DNA from: Thalassoglobus neptunius
Lineage (GTDB): Bacteria > Planctomycetota > Planctomycetia > Planctomycetales > Planctomycetaceae
Length of the DNA stretch: 64,000 nucleotides
Reading direction: 5' to 3'
Assembly (NCBI RefSeq): GCF_007859735.1
Contig: NZ_SIHI01000001.1
Coordinates: 1,943,272-2,007,271 of the forward strand
The notes beneath the pieces are model-generated. The model had not been told where the DNA came from. It was given only the letters and a program-made list of their open reading frames with translations, and did not search any database. Shown in pieces: positions 12,935 through 21,493 of this stretch. The number at the start of each line of letters is the position of its first letter. The stretch's first letter is position 1. The position numbers and the translations under genes were made by a program.

Positions 12935-14515
12935 CTATTGCCCACAACTTGAGCAACCGGAACCGCAGCAACTGTCGAGCAGAGCGAGAGCGGAGGGAGT
13001 GACAGCGAGTCCCCCTTTTGACGTACATCTCAATTCAGACGGCATGGCCAATCCGACTGCATAAACGGCGTCGATTGTTTCATCGAGGGGAATGGGATTC
13101 GGATATCCTCCGAGGACCAAATCCGCATTCACAAACGCGCTCGCTGCAGCTGTTCCGTTGCGTGTGTGACAGGGAATCTCCACCATTCCGTGCAGCAAGT
13201 CACAAACGGTTCCCATGGTATTCTGAAATGAAATCGCGGCCGCATCGCAAGCCTGGCGAGCTGACCCGCCGACAGCATCAACGATTGCAGCGGCCGCCAT
13301 CGCTCCGGATGCTCCAATTTCAACCTGACATCCCGCGACTTCAGCTGCGAAAGTTGCCCGAATCGCGAGAATCGAGCCGATCGCACCGGCTGTTAGAAAT
13401 GCCTTCGCAATTTGCTCATCACTGAGGTTTCGTTCTTCGGCGAGTGTCAGCAGAGCGCCGGGGATCACGCCCGCTGAACCTCCTGTCGGAGCGGCGCAGA
13501 CGACTCCCATTGCTCCATCGACATGCATCACAGCCATTGCTCGAGCAGCTGCGCGGGTATGCAAACTTCGAACAGAAAGATTCCCTTCGGATTCTGCAGC
13601 GAAGATTGCACCAGCACATGCGGGGAGTAGTTGCAGACCGGTGAAATCGAGCGCAAGCCCTCTCTCGACCGATTGCACCATAATCGAATAGCGCCTCAAT
13701 GATTCGGAAATCACCTCATCCGGTGTCAATCCGAGAAGCTGCGATTCATATTCGAGAGCCAACTGCCCCAGACTGACGTGACGCTCTTCACACAACTGAA
13801 CCATCTCAGCAGCACTCGTATAAATCGGGGCTCCCTGTTGAGGAAAGTAGACAGGGGCTGACTCCCAGATTCGAATTTCAGGAGCCAGCTTCTCGAGTGC
13901 CTCTCTCATTTCCGGACCGAGAGATTCGTGGCTGCGCATTTGAAATCGAACGGCCCCGTTGCCTGGATCGTGGTCCAGTTCCTCAACGTCTCCGGTCTTT
14001 TCCTTGAGCAACTCAAGAACTTCGGTCTTCTTTTCGCTCGAAGTCTCCACAAGAGTTTCCCACGCCGCTCCATTAAACAGGACGGGGATTTGATCTATAT
14101 GGGTGATTTCAACTTCCCCGCCGCCGACCGATCTCGCGACGATCTGAACTCGACGACCATCGGCGCCGGTGAGTTGCATTTCTACGGTGTTTGGATGATC
14201 GGCAAGTTCAAGTGGGCGGACTTCGAATCGAAGGTCCATTCCGACGGCAACAGCTTCTGCAAGCGATGCATGAAAGAGTTCGTCGGTCAGATCTTTGCCC
14301 ATCAATCCCATAGCGAAACCGCGATCAGCCCCTTGCGGAACGTAAGTCACGCAATAAGACCCGCTGGGATCAAACGCCAGAACTGCACTGGCGGGAACGG
14401 CCCCGAGAATCGATCTGGCCATACATCCGACGTGATAAGCCCCGGCAGTATGTGAGCTCGATGGCCCGCGCATCACTGGTCCCAGAACATGATTCAGAAT
14501 GCTGATCGTCTTCAT
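12935..14515 (-). CDS. sdaA: L-serine ammonia-lyase, iron-sulfur type, single chain
   Basis: This enzyme deaminates L-serine to pyruvate and ammonia with a [4Fe-4S] cluster. The 526-residue product has the beta domain first (LGPVMRGPSSSHTAGAYHVG near the start) and then the alpha catalytic domain with EVAGCQVEIG, TVCDLLHGMVEIPC and HTRNG. The conserved cysteines in these segments should bind the cluster. The start is set at ATG 14515 because MKTISILNHV matches the family N-terminus; the frame is open 36 codons further upstream. The last 11 residues carry four extra cysteines (C516, C517, C521, C524). In characterised relatives a C-terminal Cys enters the active site, but four is unusual. Confidence 0.93.
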   Translation of the reverse strand: MKTISILNHVLGPVMRGPSSSHTAGAYHVGCMARSILGAVPASAVLAFDPSGSYCVTYVPQGADRGFAMGLMGKDLTDELFHASLAEAVAVGMDLRFEVRPLELADHPNTVEMQLTGADGRRVQIVARSVGGGEVEITHIDQIPVLFNGAAWETLVETSSEKKTEVLELLKEKTGDVEELDHDPGNGAVRFQMRSHESLGPEMREALEKLAPEIRIWESAPVYFPQQGAPIYTSAAEMVQLCEERHVSLGQLALEYESQLLGLTPDEVISESLRRYSIMVQSVERGLALDFTGLQLLPACAGAIFAAESEGNLSVRSLHTRAAARAMAVMHVDGAMGVVCAAPTGGSAGVIPGALLTLAEERNLSDEQIAKAFLTAGAIGSILAIRATFAAEVAGCQVEIGASGAMAAAAIVDAVGGSARQACDAAAISFQNTMGTVCDLLHGMVEIPCHTRNGTAAASAFVNADLVLGGYPNPIPLDETIDAVYAVGLAMPSELRCTSKGGLAVTPSALALLDSCCGSGCSSCGQ

Positions 14516-14900
14516 AATGCAGGTCATTTCCGATACGGGAAGCGTTGAGCCGGATTCTCTTGTTGCTTGATCGACTCGTTCGCTGATTTCAGTTGCGCCA
14601 GCGCATGTGATCGACGTCGACACGAGGTGTCAGCATTTTACCTGTTTTGAAGCGATTCAGCGATTGCCCCGGCAACCACATTCGATTCTGACCGTTTTCA
14701 GGAAGTCAGAGGAATTTGAAACACGAGCGGCATTCAACGATCACAGAGTGCTTTGACGCCTGTCGTCAATTGATCGTTGTTCAAGAGTTCTTGTCGAGCG
14801 CACTTGCACAAAGACCGTACTTAATCGCCGGAAAGATGACTTCGACCTCGAAGCCCCGGAATCTTACACCCAAAGAGATCGACGAAACCGGAAGAGACTC
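14516..14900. other. upstream region of the serine dehydratase gene
   Basis: These 385 bases should hold the sdaA promoter and the end of the ankyrin operon. A plus-strand frame of 77 codons crosses into the ankyrin gene antisense and is not credible. No strong inverted repeat was noticed. Confidence 0.35.
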
Positions 14901-16385
14901 TCAGTTTTCCGCAATGTCCGTTTTTCCCATCGCGGTCATGAGCGCTTGAACTGTTTCCGGTGAGGGCTTGAACGATCCCGGACGGTGGCCTTCACCAATC
15001 ATGACAGGAGTCCATCCCGATCGATTCTTGTGATTCCAAATCGCAGGATCCGCACCTTGAGCAGCGAGGAACTCAATCACCTTGGGAAAACACCGATAGG
15101 CAGCCCCATGCATTGCCGTTTCACGGTTCTTGTCGACGGTATTAACATCAAGCCCATGAGCGATGAGATATTTCAAAGTTTCGATCACTTCGGGCTCCGT
15201 TCCCGCTTCTTCACCGACTGCCCTCACTCCAACACCTGCTGCTGCCATTAACGCCGTACACCCATCGACATTCGGAATCGTCGGGTCAGCCCCGAGTTCC
15301 ACGAGAAGCTTCAGGTAGTCAATGTCGGCGGTTTTGGATGCCAGAAGAAAAGGAGTCGCGCCTTTGTGACTCAGGACAGCCCGTCCTTTCTTTCCGTCGT
15401 TCAATCTCAAATTAACATCCGCCCCGGCAGCGACAATCGCACGCACGAACTGTAAAGAAGTGAGTTGTCCAGAACCTCGAGGAGGAGGATCGCCATCGGC
15501 TCCCTCACCGCGTGCAGGTTTTCGAATCCAGGAGATTGCATGCAGGGGTGCGAATCCGCTTCTCTGATCGTTCGGATCGGCCCCTGCCTCGATCAGCATC
15601 ATTGCGAGTTCGAAGTGCCCACTCTCCACAGCCAGTGTCAGTGCTGAAGTCCCTTTACGAGGAGAGCGAGCCCCTGACCTGGTTTGTTCCATCACTGCGT
15701 TCACGTCCACTCCTGCAGCGAGAAGTCGATGAACGACATCCGCGTGCCCATTCCGAGCGGCAAACATCATCGCTGTAAAACCGGTCTTCAAACTGCGATT
15801 CAGATCGGCTCCGCCTTCAACCAGGGCATCGACAGCTTGAACATTCCCTTTCGCTGCTGCCCACATCAACGCGGTTTGCCCTTTGCGTTCGGAGGCATCC
15901 GGATTTGCTCCATGTTTCAGAAGATGCCGGACTCCTTCCGCAGTTCCAGTTCGGGCAGCGAGCATGAGCGGAGTTTCCCGACCGGGAAGCTCGTATGATG
16001 CATCGGCTCCCGCTTCGAGGAGCGTTGCAATTGCTTTCGCCGAACCGTTTTCGCAGGCGATGACGAGAGGAGTGATCGCGTACCGGGTCTGGGCATTTGG
16101 ATCACTGCCTTTCGACAAGAGCAATTTGACGATATCAACCCGATCCCGGAAGGTCGCCCAATGAAGAGCGGTCATCCCGTCGGGTTGACTTGCTGTCACC
16201 GGGGAGTTGGACTCGATCAGCCGGGCAACTTCGTCCCAATCCTGAGCTTCCGCCGCATCGGCGACTGCTGTCGAGTTTGAGCCAGCATCAATCGCGTACG
16301 CATGAGTCGCGAAGAAACAAGCCAACATTGCCAACACTGTCAAAGAACACGCGCGATTCATCCACTCGTCCCGTCTGTTGTGCAT
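14901..16385 (-). CDS. exported ankyrin-repeat protein
   Basis: The 494-residue protein begins with a signal peptide (SLTVLAMLACFFATHAYA, cleavage near residue 31) and continues with about ten ankyrin repeats. The repeats are recognisable by recurring G-x-TALHWA or TPLM-A-A, followed by LL--GADPN. Ankyrin repeats bind proteins, so this is probably an extracytoplasmic scaffold. It is the last gene of a three-gene operon and starts 23 bases after the DUF1552 stop. Its partners are a DUF1552 protein and a DUF1592 haem protein, a combination found repeatedly in planctomycetes. The role of the complex is not known, and no catalytic domain is visible. Confidence 0.9.
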   Translation of the reverse strand: MHNRRDEWMNRACSLTVLAMLACFFATHAYAIDAGSNSTAVADAAEAQDWDEVARLIESNSPVTASQPDGMTALHWATFRDRVDIVKLLLSKGSDPNAQTRYAITPLVIACENGSAKAIATLLEAGADASYELPGRETPLMLAARTGTAEGVRHLLKHGANPDASERKGQTALMWAAAKGNVQAVDALVEGGADLNRSLKTGFTAMMFAARNGHADVVHRLLAAGVDVNAVMEQTRSGARSPRKGTSALTLAVESGHFELAMMLIEAGADPNDQRSGFAPLHAISWIRKPARGEGADGDPPPRGSGQLTSLQFVRAIVAAGADVNLRLNDGKKGRAVLSHKGATPFLLASKTADIDYLKLLVELGADPTIPNVDGCTALMAAAGVGVRAVGEEAGTEPEVIETLKYLIAHGLDVNTVDKNRETAMHGAAYRCFPKVIEFLAAQGADPAIWNHKNRSGWTPVMIGEGHRPGSFKPSPETVQALMTAMGKTDIAEN

Positions 16386-16408
16386 CGACGAACTCGCATG
16401 AAAAACTA

Positions 16409-17755
16409 TTAAAGACTCAATGGCTCGAACAATTCATCAGCCGGACCGGTACTGTCGGAGAAGGAATCCATTTCGATTCCGACTTTATTTAACAACGACA
16501 AATGCAGATTGGCCATCGGCGTATGTTTCTCATAGACGACGTGCCGCCCTCCCTGCATGTTGCCAGCCGCTCCGCCAGCAACGATGATTGGCAAGTCGGT
16601 GTGATCGTGGGCATCCGGGTCACCCATTCCACTGCCGTAGAGATACAGCGAATGATCCAATAACGAGCCATTCCCCTCGGGGCAGGCTGCCATTTTCTCG
16701 AGAAATTCAGCAAACAGCGAGACATGAAACTGGTTGATCTTCGATAGCTTTTCCAGTTTCTCCGGGTTCTTGCCATGATGTGAAACAGGATGGTGAGGAT
16801 CCGAAACACCGATCTCGGGATAAGTTCGAGTGCTGGCCTCTCGAGCCAACTGGAACGAGACGACACGTGTAATGTCCCCTTGCAATGCGAGGAGCTGCAA
16901 ATCGAACATCAGCCGTGCATGTTCTGCGTACTCTGCGGGGACTCCGACCGGTCGATCGAGATCCGGGAGCGGGTTCTCATTGACGTTACTTTCAGCGCGT
17001 TGAATTCGTTTTTCTACTTCGCGGATGCTTTCGAAGTAGTCATCGAATCGATTCCGGTCATTCGCTCCCAGTTGCAGTTTAAATCGACGCATCTCCGACG
17101 TGACTGCATCGAGAAGGCTGGCACGACGTTGCAGCGCTTCTCTTCGATCGGCGGTCGATCCGCCTTCTCCAAACAGGCTTTCGAAAACGAGTCGCGGATG
17201 TGCCTCGGCTGGCAGTGGAGACGTCGGCGACGACCAAGAAAGATAGTTCTGGTAGACACACGCATATCCGTTGTCACACTGACCGGCGTTGTCCAGAAGA
17301 TCCATGGCGAGTTCAAGCGACGGCAATTGCGTGTGCTGCCCCAAATGTTTTGCCGCAATCTGATCGACAGTCGTCCCGAGGTAGTAGTCCGAACTTTCAG
17401 TTCGCCGCGCGGTCGCTGCACTCAGAAACGCGGAGTTTGAAGTTGCGTGTGATCCGGGGTAAGCGTTTCGCAACTCGAGTCCGCTCACCACTGCTGTCTG
17501 ATCGCGGATGCTCTCAAGAGGTTGCAACGTGAACGGGAGTTCGTTGAGTGTTTCCCCGTGAGGCGTCCAATCGGCAGGATTAAATCCCATCGGAATATAA
17601 ACGTATCCCAATCGCCGCAGCTGGGTTGGAGCGGCGGCGGTTTCAGCGAGGCTTGTGCTCGCTGGAATCATCGCGTCCAAGAGCGGAAGCGCAAACGCCG
17701 CACCGGCTCCGCGCAACAGGGTTCGTCGCGAAATGGCTTTCCGAGTGTTGATCAT
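16409..17755 (-). CDS. DUF1552 domain protein, Tat-type signal
   Basis: The 448-residue member of the planctomycete DUF1552 family starts with a twin-arginine-like signal (SRRTLLRGAGAAFALPLLDA, residues 9-28). Beyond it lie the family's conserved segments, including RRLGYVYIPMGFNP, a central ESIREVEKRIQRAE region and LYLYGSGMGDPDAHDHTDLP near the C-terminus. The fold appears related to alkaline-phosphatase-like DUF1501 proteins by general pattern, but the activity is unknown. Its start overlaps the DUF1592 stop by four bases (ATGA), so the two are translationally coupled. Export in folded form suggests a bound cofactor or assembly with the haem partner. Confidence 0.93.
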   Translation of the reverse strand: MINTRKAISRRTLLRGAGAAFALPLLDAMIPASTSLAETAAAPTQLRRLGYVYIPMGFNPADWTPHGETLNELPFTLQPLESIRDQTAVVSGLELRNAYPGSHATSNSAFLSAATARRTESSDYYLGTTVDQIAAKHLGQHTQLPSLELAMDLLDNAGQCDNGYACVYQNYLSWSSPTSPLPAEAHPRLVFESLFGEGGSTADRREALQRRASLLDAVTSEMRRFKLQLGANDRNRFDDYFESIREVEKRIQRAESNVNENPLPDLDRPVGVPAEYAEHARLMFDLQLLALQGDITRVVSFQLAREASTRTYPEIGVSDPHHPVSHHGKNPEKLEKLSKINQFHVSLFAEFLEKMAACPEGNGSLLDHSLYLYGSGMGDPDAHDHTDLPIIVAGGAAGNMQGGRHVVYEKHTPMANLHLSLLNKVGIEMDSFSDSTGPADELFEPLSL

Positions 17756-20166
17756 TCTGCTGTCCTCATCTGAAATGGCTTGCTCAACACGATTCCTTTG
17801 ATGATCGACGAAAACTGATATTCGTGATCAGCCGCGCTGCGGACAATTTTTCGAATCTCGGGCGCATCACGAAATTCGATTCCCCGTCCAAGCGCAAATG
17901 TCATCAATTTTTCAGTCAGCGTTCCGACGAAGATTTCCGGGTTCGACACAAGGTGCCTCTCGAGATCGTCGATACCGGAAATCGGCTGCCCGTCGGCAAA
18001 AAGACCAGACGTGTCAATCTCTTCTCCCTGATCGAATTCCCTCCAACGACCCACAGCGTCGAAATGTTCCAGGGCGAAGCCAATTGGATCGATCAAATCA
18101 TGGCAACTGGCGCACGCGGGATTCGCTCGGTGTTCGGCGAGTCGTTCGCGGACGGTAACGGCGGCATCCTTGGTTTCCTCCTTCAACGAAGGAATATTCG
18201 GAGGTGGAGGTGGTGGGGGCGTCCCAATCAGGTTTTCAAGAATCCAACTTCCACGAATCGTCGGAGAAGTTCGCGTTGCGTAGGAAGTCACAGCGAGCAC
18301 ACTTCCCTGCCGCAAGAGCCCCCCGCGTTGGGTATCCGCATCGACTTTCACCGGTCGGAAATGGCTTCCAAAGACATGGGGAATCTCATAGTGCTGCGCG
18401 AGGCGTTCATTCAAAAATGTTGTGTCCGTTTGAATGAGATCGAGCACATTCCGGTCTTCACGAAGGACTCGCTCGAAATGTAACTCGGTTTCGCGACGGA
18501 GGGCCTTTCTCAAGTTGTCATCGAAGTTCGGGAACAAACGACGATCCGGACGAAAGGAATCGAGATTCCGAAGATACAGCCACTGGGCTGCAAAGTTTTG
18601 AACGAGGGAACTGGATCGACTGTCTTCCAACATCCGTTCCACCTGAGCATTCAGCACGGCTGGATCAGAGAGCTGCCCGTCGGAAGCCAGAGTAAGAAGT
18701 TCATCGTCGGGAAGGCTGCTCCAGAGAAAGAACGAAAGCTGCGATGCCAGCTCAAGATCGGAGATCGGATAGATCTCACCGCTTGCAACATCTTGAGGAA
18801 CGACAATCGAGCGAAAGAGAAAGTGTGGGTTGACCAGAATCGTCGCAATTGCGGACTCGATTCCTGCTTCGAAACCATCAGCTGCGTTGCGTTCTTCGAA
18901 GAATCGCATGGGGATGGCCAGATCGCTTTCGGTGACTGGACGTCGATAAGCCAGCCGCATCAATCGCGACAGAATCTTTTTCGCACAAGCTTCTTCGTCT
19001 TCAGGACCAGTCGGATGTGCGGTGAAAATTTGTCGTCGACTTGCGGTATCTCCCGGCCCCTCAGGAGCGAATGGCCCCACGATTGAGACTTCGTAAATCG
19101 CCGGGGTCTGACGCGGATGGCGGTGACGGTTGAAGCTGGCTTCAAAAGGTTGCCGGTTGATTTCCGAAAGAGAAGAGAACTTGCGAGGAAATGTGACACC
19201 AATCGCATGAGGGCCAGCGGTGACGTGAAAGCGTTTCTTCAAATGCGCGTCCACAAGAGCATCGGTCCGAGGCCCATCGCCTGAAGACCGTGGTGGCAGA
19301 ATTGTGAATTGATGAACGAGTTCCCGATCCAGCAACACGTCGAGTTGATGTTCCTCACGAATTCCTTCGACACGCTCGTCACGATCCCGCATGAGTTTCA
19401 GTTGGATTTCATACTCTCCAGACTGTGGAAAGTGATGATTGAGCAATGTTCCCCCACGCGTCCCGAGTGGGAGACCTTCGACATGCGCTTCCTGAGTACG
19501 ATCAGCTGGAAGCCGAACGGTCAATCCATCCGGGCCTCGCATGGGACCGCCCACCGCAAGTCGACTGATGCGCTCCGCAGCTGTGATGTATCGGCTGAGC
19601 AGCACAGGAGAGAGTTCGCTCACGGTGACATTGTCGAATCCGTGTCCGGACTGGTCCGCTGGCAAGAGTTCTCTGGCATCAATTTCGATCTTCAACAGAT
19701 CCCGAATGGCGTTCTGATACTCCGTTCGGTTGAGTCGCCGGACCGGATCCGTTCGCCCGAGAAACGGAAATACTTCCGCCGTTTCATCCAGAATGGATTC
19801 AAGGGCAGCCAGCGATGACTCGATCTCAACTTCATCTGGTCGCACAACTCCCGGCGGGGGCATTTGCCGAGTCGCGAGCTTCTTGACCATTTTCTCCCAC
19901 GGTGTGGAATCCCACTCAGCCGATTGTCGATATTCGCTGGTGATTTCTTCCAGATTCAGACCGGCAGTCATGTCGATCGAATTGTGGCAATCGATGCAGT
20001 GCGAATTGAGAAAACCTTGAATCTGCTCCAGCCGCTCGTCTGCCCGAAGAGTGAGCGCCGACGACAGGAACGTCCCGAAGGTGAGCCAGAAAGCGACAAA
20101 CAACGACCATGGTCGAAGAGGCGGTTGAAGAAGATTGTTGCGAAACGCGCCCATTCTGATACTCAA
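17752..20166 (-). CDS. DUF1592/DUF1588/DUF1585 multidomain cytochrome-like protein
   Basis: The 804-residue protein has an N-terminal hydrophobic signal (about 21-40) followed by a haem c motif CIDCH (57-61). It then runs through DUF1587, DUF1595, DUF1592, DUF1588 and DUF1585-type regions. A second haem motif CASCH lies at 685-689, just before DLIDPIGFALEHFDAVGRWR, a hallmark of the DUF1588/1585 region. Two haem c sites suggest electron transfer in the periplasm. It is the first gene of the operon with DUF1552 and ankyrin. The start could be either of two methionines four codons apart. The substrate is unknown; the family is expanded in planctomycetes. Confidence 0.93.
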   Translation of the reverse strand: MSIRMGAFRNNLLQPPLRPWSLFVAFWLTFGTFLSSALTLRADERLEQIQGFLNSHCIDCHNSIDMTAGLNLEEITSEYRQSAEWDSTPWEKMVKKLATRQMPPPGVVRPDEVEIESSLAALESILDETAEVFPFLGRTDPVRRLNRTEYQNAIRDLLKIEIDARELLPADQSGHGFDNVTVSELSPVLLSRYITAAERISRLAVGGPMRGPDGLTVRLPADRTQEAHVEGLPLGTRGGTLLNHHFPQSGEYEIQLKLMRDRDERVEGIREEHQLDVLLDRELVHQFTILPPRSSGDGPRTDALVDAHLKKRFHVTAGPHAIGVTFPRKFSSLSEINRQPFEASFNRHRHPRQTPAIYEVSIVGPFAPEGPGDTASRRQIFTAHPTGPEDEEACAKKILSRLMRLAYRRPVTESDLAIPMRFFEERNAADGFEAGIESAIATILVNPHFLFRSIVVPQDVASGEIYPISDLELASQLSFFLWSSLPDDELLTLASDGQLSDPAVLNAQVERMLEDSRSSSLVQNFAAQWLYLRNLDSFRPDRRLFPNFDDNLRKALRRETELHFERVLREDRNVLDLIQTDTTFLNERLAQHYEIPHVFGSHFRPVKVDADTQRGGLLRQGSVLAVTSYATRTSPTIRGSWILENLIGTPPPPPPPNIPSLKEETKDAAVTVRERLAEHRANPACASCHDLIDPIGFALEHFDAVGRWREFDQGEEIDTSGLFADGQPISGIDDLERHLVSNPEIFVGTLTEKLMTFALGRGIEFRDAPEIRKIVRSAADHEYQFSSIIKGIVLSKPFQMRTAE

Positions 20167-20656
20167 GAACCTGAATTTCTGAAAACCTGAGATTCGTCCT
20201 TCGCTTAGCTTCCACCATCATATTCTTCAACTCCTCGAAGCGGAAGAGATTCATCACCATCTTTTGATATGTTGGCTGTTTTGTTGACGCAGCGACGAAT
20301 CACCCCACCATTCGGACTTCTACGGAAATTTCTAAAGCCCATAGCTTCCGGTTGTCTCCGCAGAACAACGCAAAATTCCGCATGAATTATCATGATTCGA
20401 CGCTATTGCCCCTTCGGCATCGAAGCTTCCGGGATTCCGCTGCCCTTTTCGGTTCAAGCCATTTGATGGAGCAATGAACCCGCAATCCAATTTGAGGCTG
20501 CCTAACAATTTGAAAAAATCGTTAGCCTCGATCAATACCATCCGCTTGCGCGCAGGATATAATTGCGTTCAGCCGATTTCATTCCACTAGTCATCCCAGC
20601 TTCTTCAGCCAAGCTGGGCCTGACAGACAATGAATCGCTCTTGCTCATGTTAACGC
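20167..20656. other. divergent promoter region between the DUF1592 and amidoligase operons
   Basis: These 490 bases have no credible gene. A TATAAT at 20558-20563 is oriented towards the peptidase gene, but no good -35 stands 17 bases before it. The leader hairpin at 20595-20618 is listed separately. No short precursor-peptide gene with a ribosome binding site was found, although one would be of interest given the downstream enzymes. Confidence 0.4.
20595..20618 (+). promoter_or_regulatory. leader hairpin of the amidoligase operon
   Basis: CCCAGCTT (20595-20602) and AAGCTGGG (20611-20618) are perfectly complementary around an 8-base loop. The element lies between a possible TATAAT -10 (20558) and the ATG at 20657, so it is probably in the 5' leader. 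It could be a terminator-like attenuator or a protein site. Confidence 0.45.
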
Positions 20657-21493
20657 ATGTTCACTGAGCCAGGGATACTCCCGTTCGTCCGCGTTTCCCG
20701 TTTTGCTCATCGTCTTTTCAGGCGTTACGAAGTGCATGAGTTTGCGTTTCCCATCTCCGCGCAGCCCACCGATTCCACATGCGGGCCCACGTGCCTGCAC
20801 TCCGTCTACGAGTATTTCGACGACCAGATATCGCTCGAAACGGTGATTTCCGAAACCGGACGGTTCGAAGACGGCGGGACACTGGCAGTTTTCTTAGCTT
20901 GCCATGCATTGAAACGGGGATACAAGGCCAAGATTTACACTTACAACCTCCAGGTGTTCGACCCGACATGGTTCCTCAATCACCAAATTGACCTCTCCGA
21001 AAAGCTCGAGTCACAGCTGGAAGCAAAGACGTCCCCCAAGCTGCACGCTGCATCGCATGCCTATATCGAATTTCTGCGGCTGGGAGGCATCCTCCGGATG
21101 GAAGTGCTCAACATCAATCTGATTCGCCGGTATCTCAAACGTCGAATCCCGATTCTCACCGGGTTGAGTGCCACATTCCTGTTCGGAGAATCCCGCGAAC
21201 GGTGCCTCGAAGTTCCCGACGGGAACGTATCTGTCGTCGCGGACGACATTGGCGGATATCCAGCCGGACACTTTGTCGTCTTATGCGGTTACGACAAGAG
21301 TCGGCAAACAGTCCTCGTCGCCGATCCACTCGACCCGAACCCGTTCGCGAAAGATCATCAGTACGCCGTTGACATCGATCGAGTTTTCTCAGCCATTATG
21401 TTAGGTGTCGTCACGTACGACTCCAATTTACTTGTCATTCAACCTTCAGACACGAAATGCGAGACCATGGATGCCCACGCTGATCGTCAGTGA
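20657..21493 (+). CDS. C39-like papain-fold cysteine peptidase
   Basis: The 278-residue protein has the peptidase C39 pattern: Q36 followed by C42 in DSTCGPTCLH, H205 in GHFVVLCGYD and D223 in VADPLDP. These form a plausible oxyanion Gln and Cys-His-Asp triad. There is no ABC transporter, membrane segment or signal peptide, so it acts alone in the cytoplasm. The ATG at 20657 is the longest start; a GTG at codon 26 is possible because the conserved part begins about there. Its last 23 bases overlap the RimK-type ligase gene. Close coupling to two amide-forming ligases suggests cleavage or transpeptidation of their product. C39 peptidases cut after double glycine, but that specificity is not shown here. 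Confidence 0.85.
   Translation: MFTEPGILPFVRVSRFAHRLFRRYEVHEFAFPISAQPTDSTCGPTCLHSVYEYFDDQISLETVISETGRFEDGGTLAVFLACHALKRGYKAKIYTYNLQVFDPTWFLNHQIDLSEKLESQLEAKTSPKLHAASHAYIEFLRLGGILRMEVLNINLIRRYLKRRIPILTGLSATFLFGESRERCLEVPDGNVSVVADDIGGYPAGHFVVLCGYDKSRQTVLVADPLDPNPFAKDHQYAVDIDRVFSAIMLGVVTYDSNLLVIQPSDTKCETMDAHADRQ

Noticed and set aside
16790-17440. 216-codon plus-strand frame inside the DUF1552 gene
   Set aside because: Shadow frame without a ribosome binding site; the DUF1552 frame has family motifs throughout.
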